A stretch of DNA of 64,000 nt from an uncultured Armatimonadota bacterium. GTDB taxonomy: Bacteria; Armatimonadota; Fimbriimonadia; Fimbriimonadales; Fimbriimonadaceae. The notes under the pieces were generated by a model, which saw nothing but the letters and a program-made list of their open reading frames with translations, did no database searches and was not told the DNA's origin. Numbering within the stretch: position 1 is the first letter of the stretch; every line of letters starts with the position of its first letter. The stretch is from assembly GCA_903833215.1 (NCBI GenBank), contig CAILEM010000061.1, positions 21,634-85,633 of the forward strand, written 5' to 3'. Both the position numbers and the translations under genes were made by a program. Shown here one piece after another: positions 41,955 through 51,251 of this stretch.

Positions 41955-42719
41955 CTAGACTGCTTCGCCCAGATATGCGGCAATAACCTTCGGGTCATTG
42001 CGGATCGCACTGGGTGGCCCTTGAGCAATCTCTTCACCGTGGTCCAGAACCACGATTCGCTCGCATAGGTTCATGACGAAGCGCATGTCGTGCTCAATCA
42101 AAAGCACCGTCATGCCATGTTCGTCACGGATTTTGCGCACCATCTTGAGAAGTTCTTCCTTCTCAAGGGGGTTCATTCCGGCGGCAGGCTCATCGAGAAG
42201 CAGAAGCTCTGGACCCGTTGCCATCGCACGAGCAATCTCCAAGCGTCGCTGCATTCCGTAAGAAAGATCGGCGCTTCGAACGTGCGCGACCTGCTCCAGA
42301 TTCACGACCTTCAATAGCTCCATTGCATCCGCACGAAGCTTTTCGGTTTCCTTAATGGAACCCGGCAAGTAGGTGAGGGCAGAGAATAATCCCGTCTCGT
42401 GGCGAAGGAAGCCACCTACCACAACGTTCTCAAGGACTGAGAGCGCCTTGAAAAGTCGAATGTTCTGAAAGGTTCGACAGATGCCGAGCTTGGCGATCTT
42501 GTTCGATGGCGTTCCCGTGATGGCGGTGCCGTTGAAGAAGATATCTCCAGATGTTGGCTTGTAAACGCCGGTGATCAAGTTGAAGCACGTCGTTTTGCCG
42601 GCGCCGTTCGGACCGATGAGCCCGAACAGGTCGCCCTTGTTCAGCGAAAAGGAGACTTCGTTGACGGCAACCAAGCCGCCAAAACGAATCGTTGCTTTGT
42701 TCAGTTCAAGGATGCTCAC
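41955..42719 (-). CDS. livG: Branched-chain amino acid ABC transporter ATPase (LivG)
   Basis: 254 residues. Walker A GPNGAGKT, the LivG-type 'ITGVYKPTSGDIFFNGTAITG', 'GICRTFQNIRLF', signature LSYGMQRRLEIARA, Walker B LLLLDEPAAGMNP and the switch His in LIEHDMRF are all present. LivG is one of two ATPases for branched-chain amino acid or related import; the second (LivF) is absent from this operon. Its gene begins inside the livM stop (ATGA). Confidence 0.92.
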   Translation of the reverse strand: MSILELNKATIRFGGLVAVNEVSFSLNKGDLFGLIGPNGAGKTTCFNLITGVYKPTSGDIFFNGTAITGTPSNKIAKLGICRTFQNIRLFKALSVLENVVVGGFLRHETGLFSALTYLPGSIKETEKLRADAMELLKVVNLEQVAHVRSADLSYGMQRRLEIARAMATGPELLLLDEPAAGMNPLEKEELLKMVRKIRDEHGMTVLLIEHDMRFVMNLCERIVVLDHGEEIAQGPPSAIRNDPKVIAAYLGEAV

Positions 42720-43918
42720 GCTGTAGCCCCCTTGCCTCGCTTGAATAGCTTACTCACCCAATTCCAACTAAACTCGTGGTGGGCGAACACACCCTGCGGG
42801 CGTAGAAGCATCAGTACGATCAATGTCATCGCGAAGATGACCATTCGAAGCTGTCCAACTTCAACCTTCGCATCGTGGAGCTTATTGATATGGTTCAATC
42901 CCGTGCCGACGGCCAACTGAACGACGAAGCCGCCAACGATGGCACCTATCAGCCCATAGAACCTTTGTAGACGAGGTCGTCCACCATCGGAATAGATCCA
43001 ACGGATGACAGCAACCGTAGTCACGACGGCAACCATCCAGGCGATTACCGTTCCACCAGAGAGGGTCAATGGACCGCCGCCGGAGTCTTTGAGACCGCGC
43101 AGATATTCGGGTAAGTAGCTAAGGAACATCGCCGAGATGACGGAGCCCGTAATCGAGCCCGTTCCGCCGAGAACCACCATCGTTAGGATGATGAAACTTA
43201 CGTCCATTGCGAACGTTGCAGGAGTGATGAATCCTTCGTAGCTGGCAAGAAGAGCACCTGCTGCACCGGCAAATGCTGAGCCTAGAATGAATGCCGACAC
43301 CTTAATGCGTGTGACGTTGACGCCCATCGCAGAGCTCGCGACTTCATCTTCTCGAACCGCCAAGAATGGAAGGCCGTGAGCCGTCTTCAGTAGGTTGCGA
43401 CATACCGCAACACAAAGAACCGCCAGCAACCAGACGAATGCCGTCGACTGAATTTTTGGCTCTACGTTTAATCCGTAGGAGCCGCCCAGAGCTGGTGTGT
43501 TTTGGACTTGAATTCGAATAATCTCTCCGAATCCGAGGGTCACAATCGCGAGATAGTCGCCCTTTAATCGAAGAGAAGGCAGACCAACGACAAGCCCAGC
43601 AACAGCCGCTGCTGCCGCTCCAGCGAGCATCATGCAGAACAGCCAAACCATAGGTGGCAGGTGCGCAGATTGGAAAAACCTCACCGACAGGAATCCAGAT
43701 AGGTATGCGCCTACTTGATAGAAGGCAGCATGTCCAATCGAGAACTGGCCAGTGATTCCGTTGATCAGATTGAGGCTCACCGCGAGAGTCACATACAGGC
43801 CAGCCAAGATAATCAGGCGCTGAGTGTAGTCGTTCTGAGTGTGAGCGATGCCTTGAATCGCAAAGCAGCCGCCGATAGCGCCAACGATTGAGAGGATGCG
43901 TATGATCCAGAACTTCAT
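42716..43918 (-). CDS. livM: Branched-chain amino acid ABC transporter permease (LivM)
   Basis: 400 residues, several membrane helices. LivM hallmarks: 'LAVSLNLINGITGQFSIGHAAFYQVGAYLSGFL', 'PSLRLKGDYLAIVTLGFGEIIRI' and 'LPFLAVREDEVASSAMGVNVTRIKVSAF' (ATPase-contact loop). A C-terminal extension with two more hydrophobic stretches makes it longer than the usual ~330. It is coupled to livH and livG by 4-base overlaps. Confidence 0.9.
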   Translation of the reverse strand: MKFWIIRILSIVGAIGGCFAIQGIAHTQNDYTQRLIILAGLYVTLAVSLNLINGITGQFSIGHAAFYQVGAYLSGFLSVRFFQSAHLPPMVWLFCMMLAGAAAAAVAGLVVGLPSLRLKGDYLAIVTLGFGEIIRIQVQNTPALGGSYGLNVEPKIQSTAFVWLLAVLCVAVCRNLLKTAHGLPFLAVREDEVASSAMGVNVTRIKVSAFILGSAFAGAAGALLASYEGFITPATFAMDVSFIILTMVVLGGTGSITGSVISAMFLSYLPEYLRGLKDSGGGPLTLSGGTVIAWMVAVVTTVAVIRWIYSDGGRPRLQRFYGLIGAIVGGFVVQLAVGTGLNHINKLHDAKVEVGQLRMVIFAMTLIVLMLLRPQGVFAHHEFSWNWVSKLFKRGKGATA

Positions 43919-45267
43919 ACTTTCTCCACTTTCGATGAGCCCAACAGGCCGCCTGGCTTAAACAGAAGGACGACGATCAAAATGACAAAAGCGATGGCGT
44001 CTTTATAGTCGCTGTATCCGGCCCAAACAACCATCGTCTCAGCGACACCCATGAGGATTCCGCCAAGAACGGCTCCCGGGATGTTTCCTATACCGCCCAA
44101 GACAGCAGCGACAAAAGCCTTGACACCTGGTAGCAATCCGTAGAACGTCGTCAATGGCGTCCCTTGGAAGGTTGCAGTCATCATCGCTCCGGCACCAGCA
44201 AGAGATGAGCCGATAACGAATGTGAAAGTGATGATGGAATTCACGTTAATTCCCATCAACGCGGCTGAATCAAAGTCGTGGGATACGGCGCGCATGGCAC
44301 GTCCCGCGCTCGTGTACATGACCAGATATGTCAAACCTGCCATCAGCAGAATCACGATGCCGAGCATCAAAATTCGGTTTGCTTGAACAGTTACGCTTAC
44401 GCCGGAGGTGTCGGCTTTTCGTTTGGCGTCGTTATATACCGACGCTGCCTTCTGAGCGGCATCATGAATGACCTCACCTTCTTTAGAGAGGCTGAATTCC
44501 GACTCATGCGTGCGAGCCTGGTAAGCCTCAAACGCCTTCTTGGTCTCAAGGTACGGACCTTGTGCCTGCTTGACCGCAGTTTCGAGTTCTGGCGCCCCAG
44601 GGACGATGTGCATCGTCACGCTCTCGCGATAAGGATTAACCTTTTCGGAGATGCTTGGAGGAGGGCTATTCGGCAGGAACAACGCACCGCCGTACTGCAT
44701 AAGGAGCGACACGCCGATGGCGGTGATCAGGGAAGCAATTCGAGAGTGACTGCGCATCGGTCGGTAAGCGAAGCGCTCGATGATGACACCAGCAAGTGCG
44801 CATACCGTCATGCTCGCGACCAACATCATCACAAGGTTCAATGCCTGGGGCTGGAATTTGGCAACGATGAACCCTAGGAGTCCGATGACGACGAGTAAGC
44901 CACCGATCCCTTTGACAACGTCAGGAATCTTTTCGATCTTCAGGGCAGCGACGAACATTGCGACGCCGATCAGAATCAGTACAATCCCGATCATCGCAAT
45001 CGTGCCAACCGCCACAGCAGGTTGATCGGATCCGGCAACTGTGCCTGGCGCAAAACCCAAGAGGTAGGACACGAAAAGCGCAATGTACGCGCCTAACATA
45101 TAGACCTCACCGTGGGCAAAATTGATGAGCTTAAGAACGCCATAGACCATCGTGTAGCCTAGGGCGATAAGTGCGTAAATGGACCCCAAAAGGAGTCCAT
45201 TTACAACCTGTTCCGGCAGCGACTTAAGCGAAATCGCTGCCAGAGTGAGATGATCTGAAATCCCCAT
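43915..45267 (-). CDS. livH: Branched-chain amino acid ABC transporter permease (LivH), enlarged
   Basis: 450 residues, much longer than the usual ~300. LivH hallmarks: 'LLLGSIYALIALGYTMVYGVLKLINFAHGEVYMLGAYI', 'RFAYRPMRSHSRIASLITAIG', 'AMRAVSHDFDSAALMGINVN' and 'FYGLLPGVKAFVAAVLGGIGNIPGAVLGG'. Two insertions account for the size: hydrophobic extra helices at about 76-142, and a hydrophilic, helical segment at about 222-290 ('AQGPYLETKKAFEAYQ... KEGEVIHDAAQKAASVYNDAKRKA'). The latter lies in a loop between membrane helices. Coupled to livM by overlap. Confidence 0.9.
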   Translation of the reverse strand: MGISDHLTLAAISLKSLPEQVVNGLLLGSIYALIALGYTMVYGVLKLINFAHGEVYMLGAYIALFVSYLLGFAPGTVAGSDQPAVAVGTIAMIGIVLILIGVAMFVAALKIEKIPDVVKGIGGLLVVIGLLGFIVAKFQPQALNLVMMLVASMTVCALAGVIIERFAYRPMRSHSRIASLITAIGVSLLMQYGGALFLPNSPPPSISEKVNPYRESVTMHIVPGAPELETAVKQAQGPYLETKKAFEAYQARTHESEFSLSKEGEVIHDAAQKAASVYNDAKRKADTSGVSVTVQANRILMLGIVILLMAGLTYLVMYTSAGRAMRAVSHDFDSAALMGINVNSIITFTFVIGSSLAGAGAMMTATFQGTPLTTFYGLLPGVKAFVAAVLGGIGNIPGAVLGGILMGVAETMVVWAGYSDYKDAIAFVILIVVLLFKPGGLLGSSKVEKV

Positions 45268-45270
45268 CCG

Positions 45271-46509
45271 TTACTTGGGAAGTCCTGTCTTATCGTCGTA
45301 TTCGTATGCTTTGGCGAAGACTTGACCTTCTTTGGCAAGCTGAACAACAAGAGCGCGCTTCGGCGGATTGCCGTGCTTGCCCTTGAGCGTGATGGCTCCG
45401 GAAACACCCTTGAAGTCAACGGTATCTTCGATCGCGTCTTGAAGTCCCTTGGCATCCTTAGACTTGGCTCGCTTTAGGGCATCGCACATTAGAGCGGTTG
45501 CGTCGTAAGCGAGAGCACCCATCGTCGTGGCTGGAACTTTGCCATCGTACTTCTTAGCCCACTTGGCAAGGAAGTCTTTGACCTCAGGTCGGTCTTCCTT
45601 GTTGTTATAGTGATTGCAGAAAAAGCTACCGAGGATCGCGTCGCCGCCGGTCTGCAGAATTTCGCTGCTGTCCCAACCGTCGCCACCCATCATCTTCACG
45701 TCAAGTCCGGCTTCTTTTGCCTGTCGGGCAAGAGGTCCAGTCTCGTTGAAGTAACCGCTCATGAATAGGCCGTCTGGCTTCTTGTCCTTGAGGTTGGTGA
45801 GCTGGCCTTGGAACTGCGTCTGGCCTGTCTCATAGAACTCTTCGTCGACGATTTTGCCGCCGAGCTTTTCAAAGTAACCCTTGAAGCTCTCGCTGAGACC
45901 GGTCGAATATGGCTGCTTCTTGTCTGTAATCAAAGCGACATTGCGGAGCTTCAACTGCTCATAAGCAAACTTCGCCATGACTGGACCTTGGAAAGCATCC
46001 GTGTAGCAAACGCGGAACATGTTTGGCTTGCCTTCGGTCAGCGTCGTCTTTGTTGCACCGATCGCAACGAGAGGAATGCCCTTCTCGGTGGCGACCTGAC
46101 CCATCTGAGCCGTGATGCCGGAAGCGACTTCGCCGAGCAGTCCAATGACCTTGTCGGTCGAGATCAGCTTTTCAGCCGCACTCTTACCGGTTTCTGGTTT
46201 GGAGGCGCTGTCAGCGATGACAAGGTTGACCTTCTTTCCATCCACTCCGCCGGCCGCGTTGAATTCTTCAACTGCAAGCTGTGCACCCTTGACGCTGTCT
46301 TCGCCCCAAGGCTTAAGTTCGCCGTTTTGGCTTGCTACGAGACCAAGGGGAATTCCACCCTTGTCCATAGAGGCTGTTGTGCCGGTTCCTGTGCCAGTAG
46401 TTCCGCCGTCAGGTTTGTCTCCGCCGCCATTACAGCCGACAGCTACGATCGCGCTCATTGCGAGAGCGGCGATGCCGACTTTCCAGGAGAACCCATTTCT
46501 AATAGTCAT
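45271..46509 (-). CDS. livK: Branched-chain amino acid-type ABC binding lipoprotein (LivK-like)
   Basis: 412 residues from the ATG at 46509, chosen because it opens a signal peptide with lipobox (WKVGIAALAMSAIVAVGC) and Gly/Thr-rich linker. Type I periplasmic binding fold: 'NGELKPWGEDSVKGAQLAVEEFNAAGGVDGKKVNLVIAD', 'AAEKLISTDKVIGLLGEVASG', 'GIPLVAIGATKTTLTEGKPNMFRVC', 'ALMCDALKRAKSKDAKGLQDAIE'. First gene of the livK-H-M-G operon. Ligand may be leucine, isoleucine, valine or a related small molecule. Confidence 0.92.
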   Translation of the reverse strand: MTIRNGFSWKVGIAALAMSAIVAVGCNGGGDKPDGGTTGTGTGTTASMDKGGIPLGLVASQNGELKPWGEDSVKGAQLAVEEFNAAGGVDGKKVNLVIADSASKPETGKSAAEKLISTDKVIGLLGEVASGITAQMGQVATEKGIPLVAIGATKTTLTEGKPNMFRVCYTDAFQGPVMAKFAYEQLKLRNVALITDKKQPYSTGLSESFKGYFEKLGGKIVDEEFYETGQTQFQGQLTNLKDKKPDGLFMSGYFNETGPLARQAKEAGLDVKMMGGDGWDSSEILQTGGDAILGSFFCNHYNNKEDRPEVKDFLAKWAKKYDGKVPATTMGALAYDATALMCDALKRAKSKDAKGLQDAIEDTVDFKGVSGAITLKGKHGNPPKRALVVQLAKEGQVFAKAYEYDDKTGLPK

Positions 46510-46570
46510 CACTTGGTTCAACCACCATCCAGATATAGAATTGCCCGAGAACAAGGTCCGCGGTGGACGT

Positions 46571-46577
46571 AGTATAC
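46571..46577 (-). promoter_or_regulatory. Candidate -10 element for the liv operon
   Basis: GTATACT on the minus strand, 61 bases before the livK ATG, inside the 148-base divergent gap shared with the TPR gene. Confidence 0.35.
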
Positions 46578-46635
46578 AGAATAGGGAACCCATATGCCAC
46601 GGCTAGCGGCCATCCTTGCTATCACCTTGTGCGCG

Positions 46636-46642
46636 GTACACT
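46636..46642 (+). promoter_or_regulatory. Candidate -10 element for the TPR membrane protein
   Basis: GTACACT ends 15 bases before the ATG at 46658; a weak -35 TTGCTA (46616-46621) lies 15 bases further up. It shares the 11-mer CGGTACACTGC with the site at 20911. Confidence 0.4.
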
Positions 46643-46657
46643 GCCCCCAAGCCGTAT

Positions 46658-47464
46658 ATGCCTAGTGAAAGCTCCCGAGAATCCATCCTAAAAGCAGCAG
46701 CCGAGATTCAAGCAACCCGATATGCGGAAGCTTTGACGCTCCTTGACAAGGCAACCGAGGTCGATTCCGACGTTGCGGAACTGTATGAGCTGCAAGGAAT
46801 TGCGTTCGCCCAGACGGGCCGGGCTGAAGCGGCCACTGAAAGTTTTCGTAAGGCGATCGCGCTGGATGCCTCGCCCAGGGGATTTTTCAACCTAGCCGTC
46901 CATTACTACAATATCGGCGAGAGTGCGGCGGCGATTGAAGCGGTTCAGAAGTGCCTTGGTCTCGACGCAGATTATCCAGAGGCAACTCAGCTGGTATCAC
47001 ATCTGCGCGGATCTGGTCCAGAACCCCAGTTTTCGGTTCAGGGACAAGCTCTGGAATCAACAGTTCTCTCGCGAAAGCGCCGGTACGGGTTTGGGAGGAA
47101 GCATCTCTTCGCCGTCCTCGCAGAAAACCAGGAGCAGTGGGTTGGTTTGGGGTGGACCATCGTCGGTCTCTCGATTCTCTCCGGCCTGTTGATAAAGTTC
47201 GTACCGCCCTTTCAGCCGCCTTCCCAATTCAACTCCAAGGACATCTTGGCCGGCCTTAAGCCACTTCCGACGGTATCGGCTTTTGGCACCATCGCCTTCT
47301 TCCTAACGATGGTGTTGGCAAGCATGTTCTGGACTTCGCTAGACCTGATCGACAGGCGAGGGCGGGCGCTTTGGATGATCCCAATGATGCTGTGTTGCTT
47401 TACATGCTTGCCGTTTATTTCGCAGGCGCTGTATATGTCCATCGGCAGAAAAGATCCGGTTTGA
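46658..47464 (+). CDS. TPR membrane protein
   Basis: 268 residues from the ATG at 46658. Residues 5-105 make about three tetratricopeptide repeats ('ATRYAEALTLLDKATEVDSDVAELYELQGIAFAQTGRAEAATESFRKAIALDASPRGFFNLAVHYYNIGESAAAIEAVQKCLGLDADYPEA'). Three hydrophobic helices follow (about 160-182, 205-225, 235-260). A protein-protein contact module anchored in the membrane. A hairpin GAGCCA/TGGCTC spans the stop codon. Function unknown. Confidence 0.82.
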   Translation: MPSESSRESILKAAAEIQATRYAEALTLLDKATEVDSDVAELYELQGIAFAQTGRAEAATESFRKAIALDASPRGFFNLAVHYYNIGESAAAIEAVQKCLGLDADYPEATQLVSHLRGSGPEPQFSVQGQALESTVLSRKRRYGFGRKHLFAVLAENQEQWVGLGWTIVGLSILSGLLIKFVPPFQPPSQFNSKDILAGLKPLPTVSAFGTIAFFLTMVLASMFWTSLDLIDRRGRALWMIPMMLCCFTCLPFISQALYMSIGRKDPV

Positions 47465-47562
47465 GCCATTGGTGGCTCGAAACAGCGCCGGTTGAACGTC
47501 CGTATTGAACCCGCCGTAATATGAACTGTCAAGCTTAACTTCTAGCTCACATCGAAAAGCCT

Positions 47563-48726
47563 ATGCCGATCTTCACTCCATTGATTTTTCTTGCTGCACT
47601 TCAGGGCAATGTTGAAGTGCCATTTCGTATTGGCGAAGACGCGCTGATCGTGGATGCCGTCGTTAACGGCAGGCCCATCTCGGTGATGTTTGACACAGGT
47701 TTCGGTGGTGCCGTAGACGTGTCCAACACGATCAACATCGGAGAACCATCAGGAAAGATCACGCTTCGTGACTTCGTAGGTGAGATGGAAGCCGATACCG
47801 TCAAGATCAAATCGCTCAAGCTAGGGAACAAGAAGATCGATCCGACGGGGATGGAGGCAGTTCTGTCCCGACCTGAAGACTATTCCTTTGCGTATGGAAT
47901 GCATTGCGATGGTTTGATGGGGCTGCAAGTGATCAAGAACAATATCACCGAGATTAATTTCGAACACCAGAAATTCATTTTCTACCCGTCAACTTTGGAT
48001 ATCACGACTCGGACACCGGATAACAAGAAGACGTTTCTGGCCAAGATGCTGCCAGTTGGAACCAACGCCGTGGAATTGTCGGTGGAAACGCCATCCGGGA
48101 AGAACCTGCATATGGCTCTAGATACAGGCAATGCCTTCTATGCGACATCGCACAGAGATTCTCTTGAGCGCGTTGGGTTATGGGAAGCTGGAAAAGATCC
48201 AAAGTACACCACAATGGCCGGTGTCGCGTCGGGCCCGGTAGTGAGTTGGGACAAGAAGATGGTGGGCATGAAGATTTTTGGCGTGCCCGTGCCGACCAGC
48301 ATCTGGGACATTATCGACCTGCCATCGAGCGCAGCAAATTTCGATGGAACGATCGGTTTCGGATTCCTAAGAAACTTCAATATCATCATCGATTACGGTC
48401 GGCGTCGCGTTTGGCTAGAGAATTGGACGGGGAAGGTAGAGAACGACCCGCCCGGTCAACTCGGCATTTCAGCGAGTTACGATAACCAGTCAAAGAAGGT
48501 CATCATCTTCGCGGTTGGCCCTGGAAGTCCTGCGGAAGAAGCAGGCATCAAGCGGGGAGATGAATTGCTTTCGATCGACAGCTTGGACTTAGCCGGCGTG
48601 ATCTCTGTGAAGAAGCTGCGCAAGATCCTCTCGGGGCCAACCGGATCCAAAGTTAAGATCGCGACTTCCCATGCGGGCAGCCTGAAAAGATACACGCTTG
48701 AGCGGAAAGCACTGGTGAACGACTAG
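47563..48726 (+). CDS. Retropepsin-like aspartyl protease with PDZ domain
   Basis: 387 residues. A short signal-like start ([16 protein letters not shown]). Two aspartyl-protease motifs lie in one chain: FDTGFGG (Asp44) and LDTGNAF (Asp187), each the centre of a retropepsin-like lobe. Two such lobes in one polypeptide would give a pepsin-like monomeric enzyme. Residues ~315-385 are a PDZ domain ('[31 protein letters not shown]'). It would act in the periplasm or outer envelope. The 3' end overlaps the stop of the convergent UDG gene by four bases. Confidence 0.85.
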   Translation: MPIFTPLIFLAALQGNVEVPFRIGEDALIVDAVVNGRPISVMFDTGFGGAVDVSNTINIGEPSGKITLRDFVGEMEADTVKIKSLKLGNKKIDPTGMEAVLSRPEDYSFAYGMHCDGLMGLQVIKNNITEINFEHQKFIFYPSTLDITTRTPDNKKTFLAKMLPVGTNAVELSVETPSGKNLHMALDTGNAFYATSHRDSLERVGLWEAGKDPKYTTMAGVASGPVVSWDKKMVGMKIFGVPVPTSIWDIIDLPSSAANFDGTIGFGFLRNFNIIIDYGRRRVWLENWTGKVENDPPGQLGISASYDNQSKKVIIFAVGPGSPAEEAGIKRGDELLSIDSLDLAGVISVKKLRKILSGPTGSKVKIATSHAGSLKRYTLERKALVND

Positions 48727-49373
48727 GGTTCGGTCTTTAGCCAGAGCTGAATGGCAGCATCAAGCATCGGCTCGGTGAGCCTTCCAGTAAAGGTGTTTTG
48801 CTGGCTAGGGTGGTAGCTGCCAACGATAAGGGTTCCCGAATCAAGTCGATGAGTGGTGCCGTGGCCGAACTTCGCTATAGAGATGCCATAAGTTCGATGG
48901 ACATTTGTCCAAGCGATGCTTCCGAGACAAAGGACTGACTTCCAGGCTCGTCCGTGAAGGACGCGACTAAGGTAAGTGTTGCAAGACTGAACCTCGCTGG
49001 GAAGCGGTTTGTTGTCCGGCGGTGCGCAATGGCACGTTGCCGTCATCAATGCCCCTTTGAGTTGGAGGCCGTCCGAAATATCGACACTCGTCGGTTGGTT
49101 TGCGACACCAGCGCGGTGTAGTGCTGCAAACAGCCAGTCGCCACTCCGATCTCCCGTGAACATGCGCCCAGTTCGATTAGCCCCGTGGGCGGCGGGCGCA
49201 AGGCCTACGATCAAGCGGTGAGCACCATGCTCCCCAAAGATAGGTACAGGTCGACCCCAATACTCTTGATCAGCGAACGATTTGCGCTTCTCGCGAGCCA
49301 CCAACTCCCGCCACTCGACGAGCCGTGGGCAGAGTCGGCAATTCACAATTTCGTTGTTCAGTTCTTGGATCAT
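48723..49373 (-). CDS. Uracil-DNA glycosylase family 5 (UdgB-like)
   Basis: 216 residues from the ATG at 49373; longer starts exist but overlap the next gene and lack similarity. The family-5 pattern is strong: four Cys for an iron-sulfur cluster (CRLC... ATCHC... SC), '[33 protein letters not shown]', '[28 protein letters not shown]' and '[16 protein letters not shown]'. It removes uracil and other deaminated bases from DNA. The start is 61 bases from the isomerase gene upstream. Confidence 0.9.
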   Translation of the reverse strand: MIQELNNEIVNCRLCPRLVEWRELVAREKRKSFADQEYWGRPVPIFGEHGAHRLIVGLAPAAHGANRTGRMFTGDRSGDWLFAALHRAGVANQPTSVDISDGLQLKGALMTATCHCAPPDNKPLPSEVQSCNTYLSRVLHGRAWKSVLCLGSIAWTNVHRTYGISIAKFGHGTTHRLDSGTLIVGSYHPSQQNTFTGRLTEPMLDAAIQLWLKTEP

Positions 49374-49434
49374 AGGGGGCGATGTGCGCAGTATGTTAGC
49401 TGATCGGACAACGATCGCCCCACCGAAACTTAAC

Positions 49435-50187
49435 CTACTTCCCGAACAAAACGCGCAGATCGAGGAGTGCTCTTTGGAGTTCTGCCTCGAAATCAGCCCC
49501 ACGGCGATACTCAAGGCTGACGCGTCCGTCGTAACCGAGTTCCAAGAGGCGATGCGCGAAACCCTGCATCATCGGGTCAGATGGCTTAGGTGCATACCGA
49601 GGAAGATCGGCGATGTGCACGTGGGTGGGTGCAAAGGGTATTTGGTCTTCCCAATGCTCCTTCGATGGGGAACTCTCCTTCGGGTCCTCCGCATTCCATT
49701 CATAGAGAACGTGATAGGAATCAGCGGTGTATCCGACTCCAGCAAATTGAAGACCACGAGCGAGGCAACCTAAATCGTTGCCAATGTTGGTTTCCGATCG
49801 ATTGAGAGATTCCGGGGCGATCGTGATGCCGTAGGGTCGAGCATGGTCGGCTATTGCAGCCGCGATCAGCAGGAACTCACGTTCTGCGACCTCCATGTCT
49901 TCGCCGTCAGGTGCCTTGCGGGAGCTACCGCTACCAATTACCATTGTCTCGACGCCGATGCTCGCTGCTCGGTCCACGGTAGCTTTTGCGATATCGAGAT
50001 AGGGCGTGGCTTCTCGGCCAAACAGTTTCACCGACGAGGGGAAGAAGAGGTTCGTGGCCTCCACCGGCATCCCTGAGTACTTGCGCACATCTTCACTCAG
50101 GTTGTTGGCCCCGAGTTCGATATAGTCGAATCCCACTCCGAGAACGGTGTTGGCGTCCTCAATCCCGCAGCAAACTCCAAACCTCAT
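49435..50187 (-). CDS. Sugar phosphate isomerase/epimerase-like TIM barrel protein
   Basis: 250 residues. Xylose-isomerase-like TIM barrel: '[28 protein letters not shown]', '[19 protein letters not shown]', '[22 protein letters not shown]' (metal-binding Glu), '[10 protein letters not shown]' (Asp/His) and 'HVHIADLPR'. Such proteins act on inositols, ketoses or other sugar derivatives. The start overlaps the Gfo/Idh/MocA gene stop, forming a three-gene operon. Confidence 0.82.
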   Translation of the reverse strand: MRFGVCCGIEDANTVLGVGFDYIELGANNLSEDVRKYSGMPVEATNLFFPSSVKLFGREATPYLDIAKATVDRAASIGVETMVIGSGSSRKAPDGEDMEVAEREFLLIAAAIADHARPYGITIAPESLNRSETNIGNDLGCLARGLQFAGVGYTADSYHVLYEWNAEDPKESSPSKEHWEDQIPFAPTHVHIADLPRYAPKPSDPMMQGFAHRLLELGYDGRVSLEYRRGADFEAELQRALLDLRVLFGK

Positions 50188-51251
50188 TGGATTACTATCC
50201 TTGCGCCCCCATTGCGGCTGCTTTCATAGATTGCCAGGATGACCTTCAAAGGTTCAAGTGCCATTCGGCCGGTAATCTCTGGATCACGATCCTCTACGAT
50301 GGAAAGCGCAAAATCCTCGATCTGGAGTCGATGTTGTTCGCCCCACAGCGCGGTCGGATCGTTCACGGCGTTGGCAACCTCATCGGTCTGGTCGTGCAAA
50401 TGGAGACTCGGCGTCGGTTGCATCAGCACTCCGCCTCCGTACAGTCCCTCTGCCGCCGCTTCAGCGTCGATCTTCCACAACTTCGGTTTATCGCCTTCCA
50501 GAATTACTGAACCATGTTTGCCATGGACTTCCAAGCGTTCGGCAAGGCCGGGATAGAAACTCGTTGAGCCCTGAATGACTCCGGTTGCACCGTTCTTGTA
50601 TTCAATGAGGGCGTTAGCGATGTCTTCAACTTCGATGTCATGCGCCGCGGTTCGCACTTGGGCTTGAACCGACTTGACGCCACCCATGATCCATTGGATC
50701 AAGTCGATGTAATGGACGCCTTGGTTGATGAGGCATCCGCCGCCATCCAACTGCCAAGTCCCTCGCCAGTCTCCGCTGTCGTAATACTTCTGGGTGCGGT
50801 ACCACTTGACATAGGCATCACCCTCGAGCAGTGTTCCGAACTCACCCGACTGTGCCGCATGTCGCAAGCGTCGGACTGATTTGGAAAACCGGTGCTGAGA
50901 AATGCTGCCAAGCTTTACGCCATTCTGTTCGCAAGCGTTAATAAGTCTGGAAGCGGCCTCGATGCTCACATCGATCGGCTTTTCAACGAGAACGTTCTTG
51001 CCAGCGTCGGCAGCTTGAATCCCGACTTCTGCGTGGAGGCCGCTAGGTACGCAGATGGTGACGGCATCAACCATTGAAAACAACTCATCGAGCGTCTCAG
51101 TTGACGGCACGCCGTACTTGGAGCCGGTGGCCGCCCCTTTTTCAGGAACGAGATCAAAAACGCCCGACAAGGTCGCGCCTGCGATCTTTTGAAGAGCGTC
51201 GCAGTGAACGCTGTGAATGGCACCGCAGCCGATGACGCCAAACTTGACCAT
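50184..51251 (-). CDS. Gfo/Idh/MocA-family oxidoreductase
   Basis: 355 residues. The NAD(P)-binding start 'MVKFGVIGCGAIHSVHCDALQKI' has the G-x-G-x-x-(H) pattern, followed by 'EKPIDVSIEAASRLI' with the catalytic Lys of the EKP motif. The C-terminal substrate domain includes 'DGGGCLINQGVHYIDLIQWIMGGVKSV', typical of the sugar-dehydrogenase branch. Oxidises a sugar or inositol. It sits between two sugar-isomerase-like genes with 1- and 4-base overlaps. Confidence 0.9.
   Translation of the reverse strand: MVKFGVIGCGAIHSVHCDALQKIAGATLSGVFDLVPEKGAATGSKYGVPSTETLDELFSMVDAVTICVPSGLHAEVGIQAADAGKNVLVEKPIDVSIEAASRLINACEQNGVKLGSISQHRFSKSVRRLRHAAQSGEFGTLLEGDAYVKWYRTQKYYDSGDWRGTWQLDGGGCLINQGVHYIDLIQWIMGGVKSVQAQVRTAAHDIEVEDIANALIEYKNGATGVIQGSTSFYPGLAERLEVHGKHGSVILEGDKPKLWKIDAEAAAEGLYGGGVLMQPTPSLHLHDQTDEVANAVNDPTALWGEQHRLQIEDFALSIVEDRDPEITGRMALEPLKVILAIYESSRNGGARIVIQ

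Noticed and set aside
44278..44877. 199-residue plus-strand open frame opposite livH
   Set aside because: It is antisense to the clear permease frame and low in recognisable sequence.
45808..46572. 254-residue plus-strand open frame opposite livK
   Set aside because: It is antisense to the binding-protein gene and has no start context or recognisable domains.
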